Shown here piece after piece: positions 33,881-41,640 of a stretch of DNA of 64,000 nt. The stretch spans positions 124,001-188,000 of the forward strand of contig PEBW01000001.1 in assembly GCA_003050565.1 (NCBI GenBank). The letters are read 5' to 3'. Made by a program: the position numbers and the translations under genes. Numbering within the stretch: the stretch's first letter is position 1; the number at the start of each line of letters is the position of its first letter. This DNA is from Brockia lithotrophica. GTDB lineage: Bacteria; Bacillota; Bacilli; Thermicanales; DSM-22653. The notes beneath the pieces were generated by a model. That model made no database searches and was not told the origin of the DNA. It saw only the letters and a program-made list of their open reading frames with translations.

Positions 33881-33908
33881 ATTATATCGCTTCTTCCGAA
33901 ACTGGCAA
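33881..33908 (-). promoter_or_regulatory. Promoter of the zinc-ribbon gene
   Basis: Minus strand TTGCCA (33903-33908), 16-base spacer, TATAAT (33881-33886), about 75 bases before the start codon. Confidence 0.65.
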
Positions 33909-33919
33909 AGCGTAAAACC

Positions 33920-33965
33920 AAAGAAGGCGCGGCGTAAGACCTCGCAGAGGCCTTGCACCGCGCCT
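33920..33965 (-). terminator. Terminator of gcvH
   Basis: AGGCGCGG (33925-33932) pairs with CCGCGCCT (33958-33965); the long loop can form an inner stem. On the minus strand TCTTTGGTTTT follows. Confidence 0.6.
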
Positions 33966-34018
33966 GACGGCTTCTCCCCACCGGAGCAGGTTTTTGCCGG
34001 ATGGAAGACGAGTCTTCC

Positions 34019-34408
34019 CTACGCTTCGCCCACGTGTGCCCGGTAGGCGTCCGCATCCAAGAGTTCGGCGAGTTCGGCAGGGTCGCGCATTTCCACGACG
34101 ATCATCCATCCATCCCCGTAAGGCGAGGAGTTAATGCGTTCCGGCGCGTCTTTGAGGCTTTCGTTCACCTCTACGACACGTCCGCTCACGGGCGCGTACA
34201 GGTCGGACACCGCCTTGACCGACTCCACACTCCCGAATACGCTTCCCTTCTGGATCTCCGTCCCCACCTCCGGGAGGTCCACGTAGACGACGTCGCCCAG
34301 TTCGCTCTGCGCGTAGTCCGTGATTCCCACGCGCGCGAGCTTCCCCTCCACGCGTACCCACTCGTGTTCCGTCGAATACTTGAGCTCGGCGGGAAACTCC
34401 ATTCCCAT
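34019..34408 (-). CDS. gcvH: Glycine cleavage system H protein
   Basis: 129 residues. The lipoylation site is the Lys in [15 protein letters not shown], with [10 protein letters not shown] near the N-terminus and [12 protein letters not shown] near the C-terminus. GcvH shuttles the aminomethyl group between the P, T and L proteins, and in Bacillus is also the entry point for lipoyl assembly, which fits lipA in this window. No gcvP or gcvT is adjacent. GGAGGAGAAAGGGGC precedes the ATG; a second ATG two codons in is possible. Confidence 0.95.
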   Translation of the reverse strand: MGMEFPAELKYSTEHEWVRVEGKLARVGITDYAQSELGDVVYVDLPEVGTEIQKGSVFGSVESVKAVSDLYAPVSGRVVEVNESLKDAPERINSSPYGDGWMIVVEMRDPAELAELLDADAYRAHVGEA

Positions 34409-34481
34409 GCCCCTTTCTCCTCCGGCGAACGTGTTGGGGCGGCCCTATCCGCCCGTTCGTAGGTTGGACCGATCCGCCACC

Positions 34482-34510
34482 ACTATAGCGCCTTTCCCGG
34501 CAAAAGACAA
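34482..34510 (-). promoter_or_regulatory. Promoter of gcvH
   Basis: Minus strand TTGTCT (34505-34510), 17-base spacer, TATAGT (34482-34487), about 75 bases before the gcvH start. Confidence 0.6.
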
Positions 34511-34544
34511 CGAAACCTCCCGCGCGCTTCGTGTCGACGAGCCT

Positions 34545-35888
34545 CTACGTTCCCCTACCCTTTCCAGCCGCCGCGGCAAAGGGAGCCACGGGGCTTTCGT
34601 TGCGGGCGTCGCAGCGCGGCAACAGCCAGAGGAAGAGGGCGGAAAGGGCGCGCAAGAAGGACGAAACCCACATGGCGCCGACGATCCCCAACTTTGCCGC
34701 GACGAGCACGCCGACTTGCGGGGCGAGGAAACCGATGATGCCCACGCCGGCGTTGTACAGGGCGATCGCCCCGTTTCGATCTCGAACTTCCCCGAGGGCG
34801 AGAAGGACGTTGAAGATGAGAAGCTGCACGCCCGAAAGAAACAACCCCGTCCACAGGTTCACCAAGGCCAGGTACGGGAGCGACACGGAGAGGACCGTGA
34901 GGGCGGGAATTGTCGCCATGCCCAAGGTGGCGACGCCTAGAAGGCGCCGCCCGTCCCGAACTTCGGCAAGCCGCCCCCAAAATCCGTAGGTCACGAGCTG
35001 CCCAAGGAGGGAGGTCACGGTGAAGCTCGCCAACCAAAAGGCGTCGGCGCGGGCGACCTTGACGTTGTAAAGGGTGAAGAGCGGCCAAGCCATCTGCCAG
35101 GCGAAGTGGAAGAAGAGGACGGCTCCCAGGAAACGGCGGAAGCGCGGTTCCCGCAGGCTCTCCCAAAGATCGGCAAGGGAAAAGGTCGGAGGAACACGTT
35201 GGGCCGGAGGCGGGGCGGACACGCGGTGTTGGGCGAGAAAGTACACCTCCAAAAGGCCCGCCGCGAGGGCGATGGAGAAAAAGACTTGGTACGGCCAGAG
35301 GAGGCGCTTGTCGAATGCGCTCATGAAGGCGCCCACGAGGAGGACGGCAACCATCGAGGCGAGCGTAGCCAGGCGGTTCCGGGCGCTGAAAAAGGCGTTC
35401 CTCCGCTCCGCCGGAATGATCTCCCCGACGAGCGCCTGCCAGAAGAGGTTGGCGAGGGCTTGGGGAAAGGCCATGATTCCCACGAGAAGTACGAGGAGGT
35501 CCGCCGCACGCCCGAAGGGCAACCAGGGAAGAAGGATAAACCCCGCGAGGAGGCCGCGGGTGACAAGCAGGCTCCAAAACGTAAGGCGCTTGACCTCCCC
35601 CGCATAGGCGCGCAAAAGGACCGTGCCGATAATCGTGGCCAGGAGGGTCGTAATCTGGGGGAGGGAACTCAAGAGGGCGACCTGGTAGTCGTCGGCGCGC
35701 AGGGCTTCCACGGCGAAGAGGGGGAGAAAGCTGGAGACGAGCGTGAGGGAGATCGCCGCGAAGAGACCGTTCCAGAGGCTCATCTGCTCGTTCCAAAGGA
35801 GGTCGGAACTCGCCTCTCCCGCTCCAAACCCGTTGCCGAGACCACGACAAAACGCCCGGAAAGAAAAAGGCGGCCGCCTGACCCGCAT
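34545..35888 (-). CDS. MFS transporter, unassigned substrate
   Basis: 447 residues with about 12 membrane helices. NEQMSLWNGLFAAISLTLVSSFLPLFAVEAL opens the transporter region, and IIPAERRNAFFSARNRLATLASMVAVLLVGA is the amphipathic loop after the first helices. It is similar in layout to the uncharacterised Bacillales MFS proteins that carry an ERRN motif. No substrate clue is visible. GAAGGAAGG precedes the ATG. It starts nine bases after the yigZ stop, so the two are probably cotranscribed. Confidence 0.75.
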   Translation of the reverse strand: MRVRRPPFSFRAFCRGLGNGFGAGEASSDLLWNEQMSLWNGLFAAISLTLVSSFLPLFAVEALRADDYQVALLSSLPQITTLLATIIGTVLLRAYAGEVKRLTFWSLLVTRGLLAGFILLPWLPFGRAADLLVLLVGIMAFPQALANLFWQALVGEIIPAERRNAFFSARNRLATLASMVAVLLVGAFMSAFDKRLLWPYQVFFSIALAAGLLEVYFLAQHRVSAPPPAQRVPPTFSLADLWESLREPRFRRFLGAVLFFHFAWQMAWPLFTLYNVKVARADAFWLASFTVTSLLGQLVTYGFWGRLAEVRDGRRLLGVATLGMATIPALTVLSVSLPYLALVNLWTGLFLSGVQLLIFNVLLALGEVRDRNGAIALYNAGVGIIGFLAPQVGVLVAAKLGIVGAMWVSSFLRALSALFLWLLPRCDARNESPVAPFAAAAGKGRGT

Positions 35889-35897
35889 GGCCTTCCT

Positions 35898-36641
35898 TCA
35901 CTTCCCCTCGGGGATCTCGCCGACGACCGGCTCCGGACGAACGCGAATTTCCCCTCCACCTCCGAGGAGCTCGCGCAGTGACGCAAGGAGGGCGGAAACC
36001 TCCGCTTCGGGGACGTCGGCGGTGAGGTGCACGCGCTCGGCGAAGCCCGCGGTAAACGCACAGGCCGCACCGCGCAGGAGGGACTCCACGGCTCCGTAGT
36101 GTGCGTAGGCGACGACGAGGGAGATGCGCCGGCAAGGGACGAGCCGCGCGTATCCCGCCGCCTCGAGGGCGAGCTGCGCCGCATGGCGGTAGGCGCGCAC
36201 GAGTCCCCCCGCGCCGAGCTTTTTCCCGCCGAAGTACCGGGGAACGGCCACCGCCGCGCACACAAGCCCGAGTTGCTCGAGGAGCTCGAGCATCGGCCGG
36301 CCGGACGTCCCATGCGGCTCCCCGTCGTCGTCCGCTTTCTTTGCGGGCACCCGACCGCCGAGGACGTAGGCGTACGGGATGTGCGTCGCGTCCCAGTGCC
36401 TTCGCCTGAGCTCCGCGAGGAAGTCCTGCACCTCACCCTCCGTACACGCACGGCGGGCGTACCCGAGGAAGCGCGAGCGCTCCACGACGTACTCCACCCG
36501 TGCGGAACCGCGAAGGGTGCGCACGCCCGCTTCGGGCAGCCAAAAGGCCCCCTCTGCCGACGGAACCGCAGAATCCCCCGTTCCACACCCCTCCGAGGTG
36601 CCGTAGTCGGGCCCCGGAACGCCTTCCGGACCGCGCTCCAA
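35898..36641 (-). CDS. yigZ: YigZ/IMPACT family protein
   Basis: IMPACT/UPF0029 domain with HWDATHIPYAYVLGG, KKADDDGEPHGTSGRPMLELLEQLGL, VAVPRYFGGKKLGAGGLVRAYRHAA, and a C-terminal RRM-like DUF1949 domain. Members occur widely in bacteria and may act in translation control; the exact role is unsettled. The start is uncertain: a TTG at 36641 has GGGGAGGG six bases upstream and gives 247 residues; a GTG at 36524 gives 208, nearer the family norm, but lacks a ribosome binding site. Confidence 0.85.
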   Translation of the reverse strand: MERGPEGVPGPDYGTSEGCGTGDSAVPSAEGAFWLPEAGVRTLRGSARVEYVVERSRFLGYARRACTEGEVQDFLAELRRRHWDATHIPYAYVLGGRVPAKKADDDGEPHGTSGRPMLELLEQLGLVCAAVAVPRYFGGKKLGAGGLVRAYRHAAQLALEAAGYARLVPCRRISLVVAYAHYGAVESLLRGAACAFTAGFAERVHLTADVPEAEVSALLASLRELLGGGGEIRVRPEPVVGEIPEGK

Positions 36642-36710
36642 TTCCCACCCTCCCCTTCGCAACCTCTTGTTGCGGTCTGCGCCGTGCGCGCCCCGCGGTA
36701 CGCTATACCC

Positions 36711-36740
36711 AAAACAAAAAAGAAAGCCCCTCGCGGGGCG
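36711..36740 (-). terminator. Terminator of tRNA-Thr
   Basis: GCCCC (36726-36730) and GGGGC (36735-36739) form a stem with a TCGC loop; on the minus strand TTTCTTTTTTGTTTT follows. It is immediately downstream of the tRNA. Confidence 0.85.
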
Positions 36741-36750
36741 TGTGTTCTCG

Positions 36751-36824
36751 TGGTGCCGAGTCGGAGAATCGAACTCCGAACTGCGCATTACGAGTGCGCC
36801 GTTATACCATTTAACTAACTCGGC
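36751..36824 (-). tRNA. tRNA-Thr (anticodon CGT)
   Basis: A full cloverleaf on the minus strand. The acceptor GCCGAGT pairs with ACTCGGC, the D-arm is GTTAAATGGTATAAC, the anticodon stem GCGCA/TGCGC encloses the loop CTCGTAA (anticodon CGT, reads ACG), and the T-arm is CGGAG-TTCGATT-CTCCG. CCA is encoded. Length is 74 bases including CCA. Confidence 0.95.
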
Positions 36825-36852
36825 AGGCCGTCCTGCGCCAGGCGCAAGTTTT

Positions 36853-36880
36853 ATTATACACCCGCAGAGGCGGTTGTCAA
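36853..36880 (-). promoter_or_regulatory. Consensus promoter of tRNA-Thr
   Basis: Minus strand perfect TTGACA (36875-36880), 16-base spacer, perfect TATAAT (36853-36858), about 28 bases upstream of the mature tRNA 5' end. Confidence 0.85.
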
Positions 36881-36959
36881 CCCGCAGGTTGCCGCTTCTC
36901 CACCGCCCTCTCCCCGCGTTTCCCCACCGGAGCCGAGTTCTGCCCGTTTCTCCCAAAGG

Positions 36960-37110
36960 TCGTGAAGTCGCGCAGGTGGAATCGACGACGGCGATCTGGG
37001 CGTCCGGATGGGAGGCGCGGAACTCCTCCGCCGCGAGGTAGGCGTGTTCGGGGGGAGATCGATCGTGCCGTCGACGAGGATCCGGAACAAAAGGAACCGC
37101 CCTTTCAACC
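36960..37110 (-). pseudogene. Possible DegV-family remnant
   Basis: Two minus-strand frames together read ILVDGTIDLPP and then HAYLAAEEFRASHPDAQIAV followed by VDSTCATS. The second piece resembles the DegV segment ...SAxLAAEEFPDAxIxVIDSxSAS, and the first the DegV opening DSTADLPxE. They are in different frames and out of normal spacing, so if real this is a deleted, frameshifted relic. The match is from memory and short. Confidence 0.25.
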
Positions 37111-37342
37111 GAAAAGTTTCTCGACCCGCGCCGAGGGTTCGGGGCGAAATCCGGCGTCCGCCGGGAGGGAAGGGGGCGCGGGAGACGGTAAAGCTTTCTC
37201 CCCGACTCAAAGCTCCGCCGAAAAGGATTTCTCCAGGTCTCCGGGAAGCCCCGCTCTTCCGACCTCAGATTTTCACGCCGTCTATGGTACGATGTACAAT
37301 GTAGGCACGAAGCGATCCGCCACATCCACAACGAAGATTTCC

Positions 37343-37382
37343 GGAGGTGAAGGTCCGACCGCGAACGGTCGGACGTGCCATG
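37343..37382 (+). promoter_or_regulatory. hemQ leader: ribosome binding site and start codon separated by a perfect hairpin
   Basis: GGAGG at 37343-37347 is 32 bases from the hemQ ATG (37380). Between them GTCCGACCG (37353-37361) and CGGTCGGAC (37366-37374) form a perfect nine-base-pair stem with loop CGAA. With the stem folded, the effective spacing is about 10 bases. No other ribosome binding site precedes the ATG. Confidence 0.6.
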
Positions 37383-38114
37383 CGTTACACACCCAAAACG
37401 TACGAAGGGTACCACATGCTCCACGACTTCCGCCGCGTCGACTTCTCCTTCTGGCGCACACTGGTCGAAGACGAACAAAGGGCGCGACTCGAAGCCCTCC
37501 GCGAGCTTCTGGCGGGATGGGCCGAACTCGAAACCCGAGGAGAAGGGCATTCCCGGGTGTACGCCGTCCTCGGCCACAAGGCCGACCTCCTCTTCCTCCA
37601 CTTCCGAAAGTCGTTCGACGCCCTCCTCGACGCCCAATTCGCCCTGAACCGCATCCCCGCAGGGGACCTCTTCCCCCCGGCGTACGGCTACTACTCCGTC
37701 GTCGAACTCGGAAGCCACACGGGCGACCCTTCCTCCGACCCCAAACTCATGGCCGAGCTCTACCCCACGCCTCCCAAGGACGGGTACGTCGTCTTTTACC
37801 CCATGAGCAAGAAGCGGAGCGAGGACGAGAACTGGTACTGGATGCCGCAGGAAGAGCGGGCGCGGATGATGCGCTCCCACGGCGAGATCGGCCGCAAGTA
37901 CGCGGGTACGATTCTCCAGGTCGTCGGCGGCTCCCAAGGTCTCGACGACTGGGAGTGGAGCGTGACGCTTTTCGCCGACGACCCGATCGCCTTCAAAAAG
38001 ATCGTCTACGAGATGCGCTTCGACGAGGCGAGTGCCCGCTACGGCCTCTTTGGTCCCTTCTTCGTCGGCCGCGCGCTGGATGAGACTAATTTAAAAAATA
38101 TTTTTGGTATTTAA
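37380..38114 (+). CDS. hemQ: Coproheme decarboxylase (HemQ/ChdC), with replaced C-terminus
   Basis: Predicted 244 residues of the chlorite-dismutase fold. YPMSKKRSEDENWYWMPQEERARMMRSHGEIGRKYAG contains the proximal His (SHG), and DDWEWSVTLFADDP and MRFDEASARYGLFGPFFVGR are classic HemQ. It converts coproheme III to haem b in Bacillota. The final eleven residues (DETNLKNIFGI) are encoded by AT-rich DNA, starting at about 38085, that continues into the island; the normal C-terminus has apparently been replaced. A terminator follows at 38139. Confidence 0.92.
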   Translation: MRYTPKTYEGYHMLHDFRRVDFSFWRTLVEDEQRARLEALRELLAGWAELETRGEGHSRVYAVLGHKADLLFLHFRKSFDALLDAQFALNRIPAGDLFPPAYGYYSVVELGSHTGDPSSDPKLMAELYPTPPKDGYVVFYPMSKKRSEDENWYWMPQEERARMMRSHGEIGRKYAGTILQVVGGSQGLDDWEWSVTLFADDPIAFKKIVYEMRFDEASARYGLFGPFFVGRALDETNLKNIFGI

Positions 38115-38138
38115 TTTAAAAACAAATTTGTAAATTTT

Positions 38139-38162
38139 AAGCGGGAAAAAGCCCGCTTTTTT
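38139..38162 (+). terminator. Terminator of hemQ
   Basis: AAGCGGG (38139-38145) pairs with CCCGCTT (38152-38158), followed by TTTTTTA and more T. Confidence 0.85.
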
Positions 38163-38189
38163 ATTTTTTAATTTTATAAAATATTACTT

Positions 38190-38990
38190 GGCGGAACACC
38201 GGAATTTCGGCGTTCCTTGTTTTTCGTCAAAGCCGACCTCGGTCATGATCCTCGTTCGCGGACACATACAGAACATGCAACTTTTGTTGTTATACACAAC
38301 ATTTTGTTTGTCGATCAAAAAGTCGTATTGTCTCTCAGTCGTGCCAAATAGTCCGGATGTGGATCATCTGTCGGATGCGGTGTTCGTCCCACAGGCCCAT
38401 GATAATTTTTAAGTCTTCATAGATTTTGTCCGCAAAAAAATTGAATCGCGTAATAACTTATAAGTTTTTTGTTGCAAATTAATCAAAATAGTATCATCTG
38501 ATGTAACATTAACTTTTTAAACGAGTGTTACGATATATGCGACCTGTAGTTCATGCGTGATGTTGACGATGAGACGCAGCTTGTATCCAAACACCGTAGT
38601 TTTGTCACGTATCCCTCGCTTTCGTGCACCGTCTTAGGACCATAAACCGCATCCCCGTCTCAACTCGCTACCCGTCGGGCACGGTTTTTTCGGCCGATGA
38701 CGCGCTAACGGTCGATTAGCTTTGCTGTGTCGGATGGCTTTGCTGTCTAGAGTCAGACGTTTCCCGTAGTCGGAAAGGTATGTGGCCACAGTCCGCTGAA
38801 GCCCGACAACGTAGGACTTCAGATCAGCCTAATGAGCATCAACCCATATCCAGTAGCAACTGAAGACCGCGGCACTTGGTATGCAATCACCGAAATCCAA
38901 AAGCCAGCGTAACTGTTCGTTTTGAATCGGGGTTCGTGTCGCAGAGATTCGACACACGGGCAACAAAATACGGTTTGGTATTTATTTTCT
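38190..38990 (-). pseudogene. Decayed DDE transposase (IS4/IS5-like)
   Basis: Conceptual minus-strand translation, joining frames, gives RTPIQNEQLRWLLDFGD then PSAAVFSCYW, YLSDYGKRLTLDSKAIRHS, DKTTVFGYKLRLIVNITHEL, ADKIYEDLKIIMGLWDEHR, and near the C-terminus RTIWHD and a piece like NAEIPVF. This order (RHDP..LR..GF; DSKAI; WFGYKLHLIVD; ADKGYDD; IDIRKMW) is that of DUF772/DDE transposases common in thermophilic Firmicutes. Several stops and frameshifts interrupt it, so it is inactive. It sits between the hemQ terminator and the bacteriocin genes. The remaining non-coding stretch to 39239 is plain AT-rich DNA. Confidence 0.65.
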
Positions 38991-39239
38991 TGCAAATTTA
39001 AAATTAATCCGAATACCAATGCACTGTAACAGTGAAAAAACTTAATTGACTTATACTCTTAAAAAAGTTTTTTATCTCCGATCTTAGACATATTACAGAA
39101 TATAGTCTAGTAATTGTAATATATATTAATTTATGCACGTAAACGATTAAAATAAAAATTTTTAAATCGTTTATTTGTTTTAACATACTTAACATAAAAT
39201 TATAAATTTTATTTTTATTTATATTTTTATAAAAATACT

Positions 39240-40424
39240 TTATAACAAAGAAATTATTGATATTATTACACTCATAATAATAATTATAAATAAAAACATA
39301 TAGTTCAGCAAGAACGATTTATAGTTTTGATTAATTAATTCAATTTTTCTGTAATACATAAATCCTGTTATAAAGGTTAAAAATATTATTGCTAAGTTGT
39401 TTATTACATAATTGTAACTAGGTTTGTTATCACTTGTGATATATGAAATTATTATTGTTCCGATCATTCCGACAAATATCAAAGAAATCATTATTAAGCT
39501 ATAAAAGTATATTGTACTCGCTTTAAATCTACCTAATTTATTTATTATCAAAGAAGACTGAAGTAATTCAGATCTTGATTTATCTATTTCGTTTTCTTCG
39601 CGGTTATTTCCAATAAATGTATGTAGTAACAGTATGTAAATTTCGTACACAAACGCAACAGACGGAATAACATAACCTTTTGTTAATAAAATACCTGTCC
39701 CTTTTTCTATATAAATTGAAATAAAATTGTCAGTCACTTTATCAAAAATGTACATTATAAGTGCAACTATTATCGATATAATAATAAATAAACTTCTATT
39801 TTTTGTAATATAATCTATAAATATTTTTGTTATAGATCTGGGTATTTTACTTGATTCAGAAGCAAGTAGTTTAAGAGAAATATTATTAGTATATTTATAT
39901 AACATAAGATAAACTAATATCACAATTATTTTAAAAATAAGCAAATAAATATAAAAGTTTAGCTTGTAATTAAAAATAAAACTTAGTTGGATTAAACAAA
40001 TAATCTTTAATATCATTTGTAAATATTTATTAAGTAAATAATTTAGAAAAAATATTATTGTTTCTAATATCATTATAAAGAAGTATGCATACTCTTTTGT
40101 TAAAATTAAGAAAAATGTTAATAAGATAAAGGATAAAGATAATTGTAATGAATATCCTTTTTTTACAGTATAATATAAGTGTCTTATTATATAAATAATA
40201 TGTACAAAAATGACGCTAGGTCTTTTATATTCATAAGTAAAATCAACTTTATTAATATTTGTTTCTAATATTATGTAATTTAATATAAAGTACCCAAGAA
40301 TTATATAATTTAAAGGAAATGAATTAATCTTAAAAAAAGAAATCACAATAAACGAAATTATTGATAATGTTAAAATCAGCATTTCTATATATGTAATTAA
40401 GCTTTTTTCGTATAGACGAATCAT
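39240..40424 (-). CDS. Multi-pass membrane protein of the bacteriocin locus (putative exporter/maturation component)
   Basis: 394 residues, extremely rich in Ile, Leu, Tyr and Lys, with about 10-12 predicted membrane helices. A hydrophilic stretch, GNNREENEIDKSRSELLQSSLIINKLGRFKAS (about residues 275-306), resembles the cytoplasmic coupling region of ABC-2-type permeases. No family is recognisable by eye. As the last gene after the bacteriocin precursor it occupies the place of the large membrane protein (CirB-like) found in circular bacteriocin clusters. Together with the ATPase at 41.8 kb it could form the exporter. It starts 33 bases after the 170-residue gene. Confidence 0.6.
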   Translation of the reverse strand: MIRLYEKSLITYIEMLILTLSIISFIVISFFKINSFPLNYIILGYFILNYIILETNINKVDFTYEYKRPSVIFVHIIYIIRHLYYTVKKGYSLQLSLSFILLTFFLILTKEYAYFFIMILETIIFFLNYLLNKYLQMILKIICLIQLSFIFNYKLNFYIYLLIFKIIVILVYLMLYKYTNNISLKLLASESSKIPRSITKIFIDYITKNRSLFIIISIIVALIMYIFDKVTDNFISIYIEKGTGILLTKGYVIPSVAFVYEIYILLLHTFIGNNREENEIDKSRSELLQSSLIINKLGRFKASTIYFYSLIMISLIFVGMIGTIIISYITSDNKPSYNYVINNLAIIFLTFITGFMYYRKIELINQNYKSFLLNYMFLFIIIIMSVIISIISLL

Positions 40425-40457
40425 TTTAATCTCCTCCTCTTATAAATATTTTTTAGT

Positions 40458-40970
40458 TTACATATGAAAAATCTTCGTGTGCTGTATAAAAGAATATATA
40501 ATATCCAAAATATAAATAACTGAAAAAACAATTACAGCTTTCCAATTTTTTATTTTATGATTAATAAATAACATCATAACTGTTATACCTATGATTTGTG
40601 GTATAATGTATAAACTATAATTGTATTTCCCAAAAACAAAGAAAAATATTATACTTAAAATAACTGTTAAAGATTTCGGCAAAAACACAAGATACATATA
40701 TATTACATTTTTAAACTCATCATCAAAAAACATTAATATTAAAAATCTAGATATTAAATATTGAATTATTGTCATAGCAATTATGAATATTGTTGATAAA
40801 ATCGTTAAAGTTTTATATAAGCTATACTCATTTTCAAAAAAATTTTTTAGATCTAACGAATTATTCGCGATTGAGTTTAATATAATAGGTAACATTAAAT
40901 AAATATAAATGTAAACTAAAATAGCGTAAATTAATATACTAATTATCGATAAAAAAAATTCTTTTTTCAT
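40458..40970 (-). CDS. Four- or five-helix membrane protein of the bacteriocin locus
   Basis: 170 residues with hydrophobic segments at about 7-30, 57-80, 89-112, 119-138 and 144-160. Size and position match the roughly 170-residue DUF95/SpoIIM-like proteins (CirC, As-48C) of circular bacteriocin operons, but I do not see the Gly/Asn pattern of DUF95, so the assignment is contextual. The gene lies about 200 bases downstream of the precursor, behind a hairpin that could reduce its expression. ATG preceded by AGGAGG (CCTCCT on the plus strand at 40980). Confidence 0.6.
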   Translation of the reverse strand: MKKEFFLSIISILIYAILVYIYIYLMLPIILNSIANNSLDLKNFFENEYSLYKTLTILSTIFIIAMTIIQYLISRFLILMFFDDEFKNVIYMYLVFLPKSLTVILSIIFFFVFGKYNYSLYIIPQIIGITVMMLFINHKIKNWKAVIVFSVIYILDIIYSFIQHTKIFHM

Positions 40971-41126
40971 ACAAATATACCTCCTATAAAATATTTAGTG
41001 TTGTAATCAAATATATAAACAATAATACATAACAAATTTTTTTATTTTACTTTTTTAATTATTAATTCCTCCGAGATCAATTTTTAATTAATAATTCAAA
41101 TCAACAATTGTTTAATTAAATTAAAT

Positions 41127-41152
41127 AGGATCATCTCTAAAAAGATGATCCT
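41127..41152 (-). terminator. Hairpin after the bacteriocin precursor gene
   Basis: AGGATCATCT (41127-41136) and AGATGATCCT (41143-41152) form a perfect ten-base-pair stem with a six-base loop, flanked by A/T-rich runs on both sides. It probably lets most transcripts stop after the precursor gene, giving excess precursor over export proteins. Confidence 0.7.
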
Positions 41153-41187
41153 AAAAATATTTTTGTTAATTTTTTTTATATTATTAA

Positions 41188-41472
41188 TTAAAACATAGCT
41201 GCTTCATATTGCCCGTATCTCTTCAAAATTCTAAGTGCGGCTGCAAGAATTCCTGCAGAAATCGAACCAACGCCAGTTATAGCACCAACAATGGCAATGA
41301 CAAGAGCCACGTTTTGATAAGCATCCAAAAGTTTTACTACAGTTAGTGCGCTGGCTGTAGAAATACCTAGAGCTTTCGCAATAAATGCTGGTTCACCAAC
41401 AGTAACCGCAAGTAACGTCACCACAAAAACCAGAGCGGTAAAATAAACACCACGTTTGACAAACACTCGCAT
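41188..41472 (-). CDS. Circular bacteriocin precursor (amylocyclicin/circularin-like)
   Basis: Predicted 94 residues from an ATG eight bases after GGAGG. A 30-residue leader with one hydrophobic helix (VYFTALVFVVTLLAVTVGEPAF) is followed by a core starting IAKALGISTASALTVVKLLD and ending LKRYGQYEAAMF. The core is 64 residues if it starts at that Ile, the same length as amylocyclicin (LASTLGISTAAAKK...KKYGKKYAAAW, from memory). It shares LGISTA, a central Gly-rich TGxGxIS turn and a basic C-terminal helix (KRYG). Circular bacteriocins are joined head to tail and permeabilise membranes. Here Phe replaces the usual C-terminal Trp/Tyr. The gene is clearly less AT-rich than its neighbours. ATPase and membrane genes flank it. 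Confidence 0.82.
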   Translation of the reverse strand: MRVFVKRGVYFTALVFVVTLLAVTVGEPAFIAKALGISTASALTVVKLLDAYQNVALVIAIVGAITGVGSISAGILAAALRILKRYGQYEAAMF

Positions 41473-41503
41473 AGCAAAAACCTCCTTAAAGTTTAAGATT
41501 TTT

Positions 41504-41528
41504 ATATGAAGCCAAAAATGCTTCATAT
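41504..41528 (-). promoter_or_regulatory. Perfect inverted repeat in the precursor gene leader
   Basis: ATATGAAGC (41504-41512) and GCTTCATAT (41520-41528) form a nine-base-pair stem with a seven-base loop, ending 32 bases upstream of the precursor ATG. It could be an operator or an mRNA-stabilising stem. I could not identify a convincing -35/-10 pair around it. Confidence 0.45.
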
Positions 41529-41640
41529 CTTGATGATGAGAATATTTTTGTCTAGGTGCTAACTTTTTCCAGTTATCCCATCATCTTCCAATGTTGCCTC
41601 CTAGCCCTACCTTACCATCCTCACCCCTCCCCTGTCGGGG

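Larger units (their letters stand above)
36825..37379. other. Intergenic region tRNA-Thr/hemQ
   Basis: No intact gene. It contains the tRNA-Thr promoter, a possible DegV-like remnant on the minus strand (about 36960-37110), a weak hemQ promoter (TTTCAC with extended -10 TGTACAAT near 37294) and the structured hemQ leader. Confidence 0.5.

Noticed and set aside
36642-37937. Long in-frame extension upstream of yigZ
   Set aside because: It runs through the tRNA-Thr gene and antisense to hemQ; the true start lies after the tRNA terminator.
38188-38412. A 74-residue plus-strand frame after hemQ
   Set aside because: The opposite strand reads as the C-terminal part of the decayed transposase, so this frame is a shadow.
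39004-39195. A 63-residue AT-rich open frame in the island
   Set aside because: No ribosome binding site, no recognisable segment, and such frames arise easily in AT-rich DNA.
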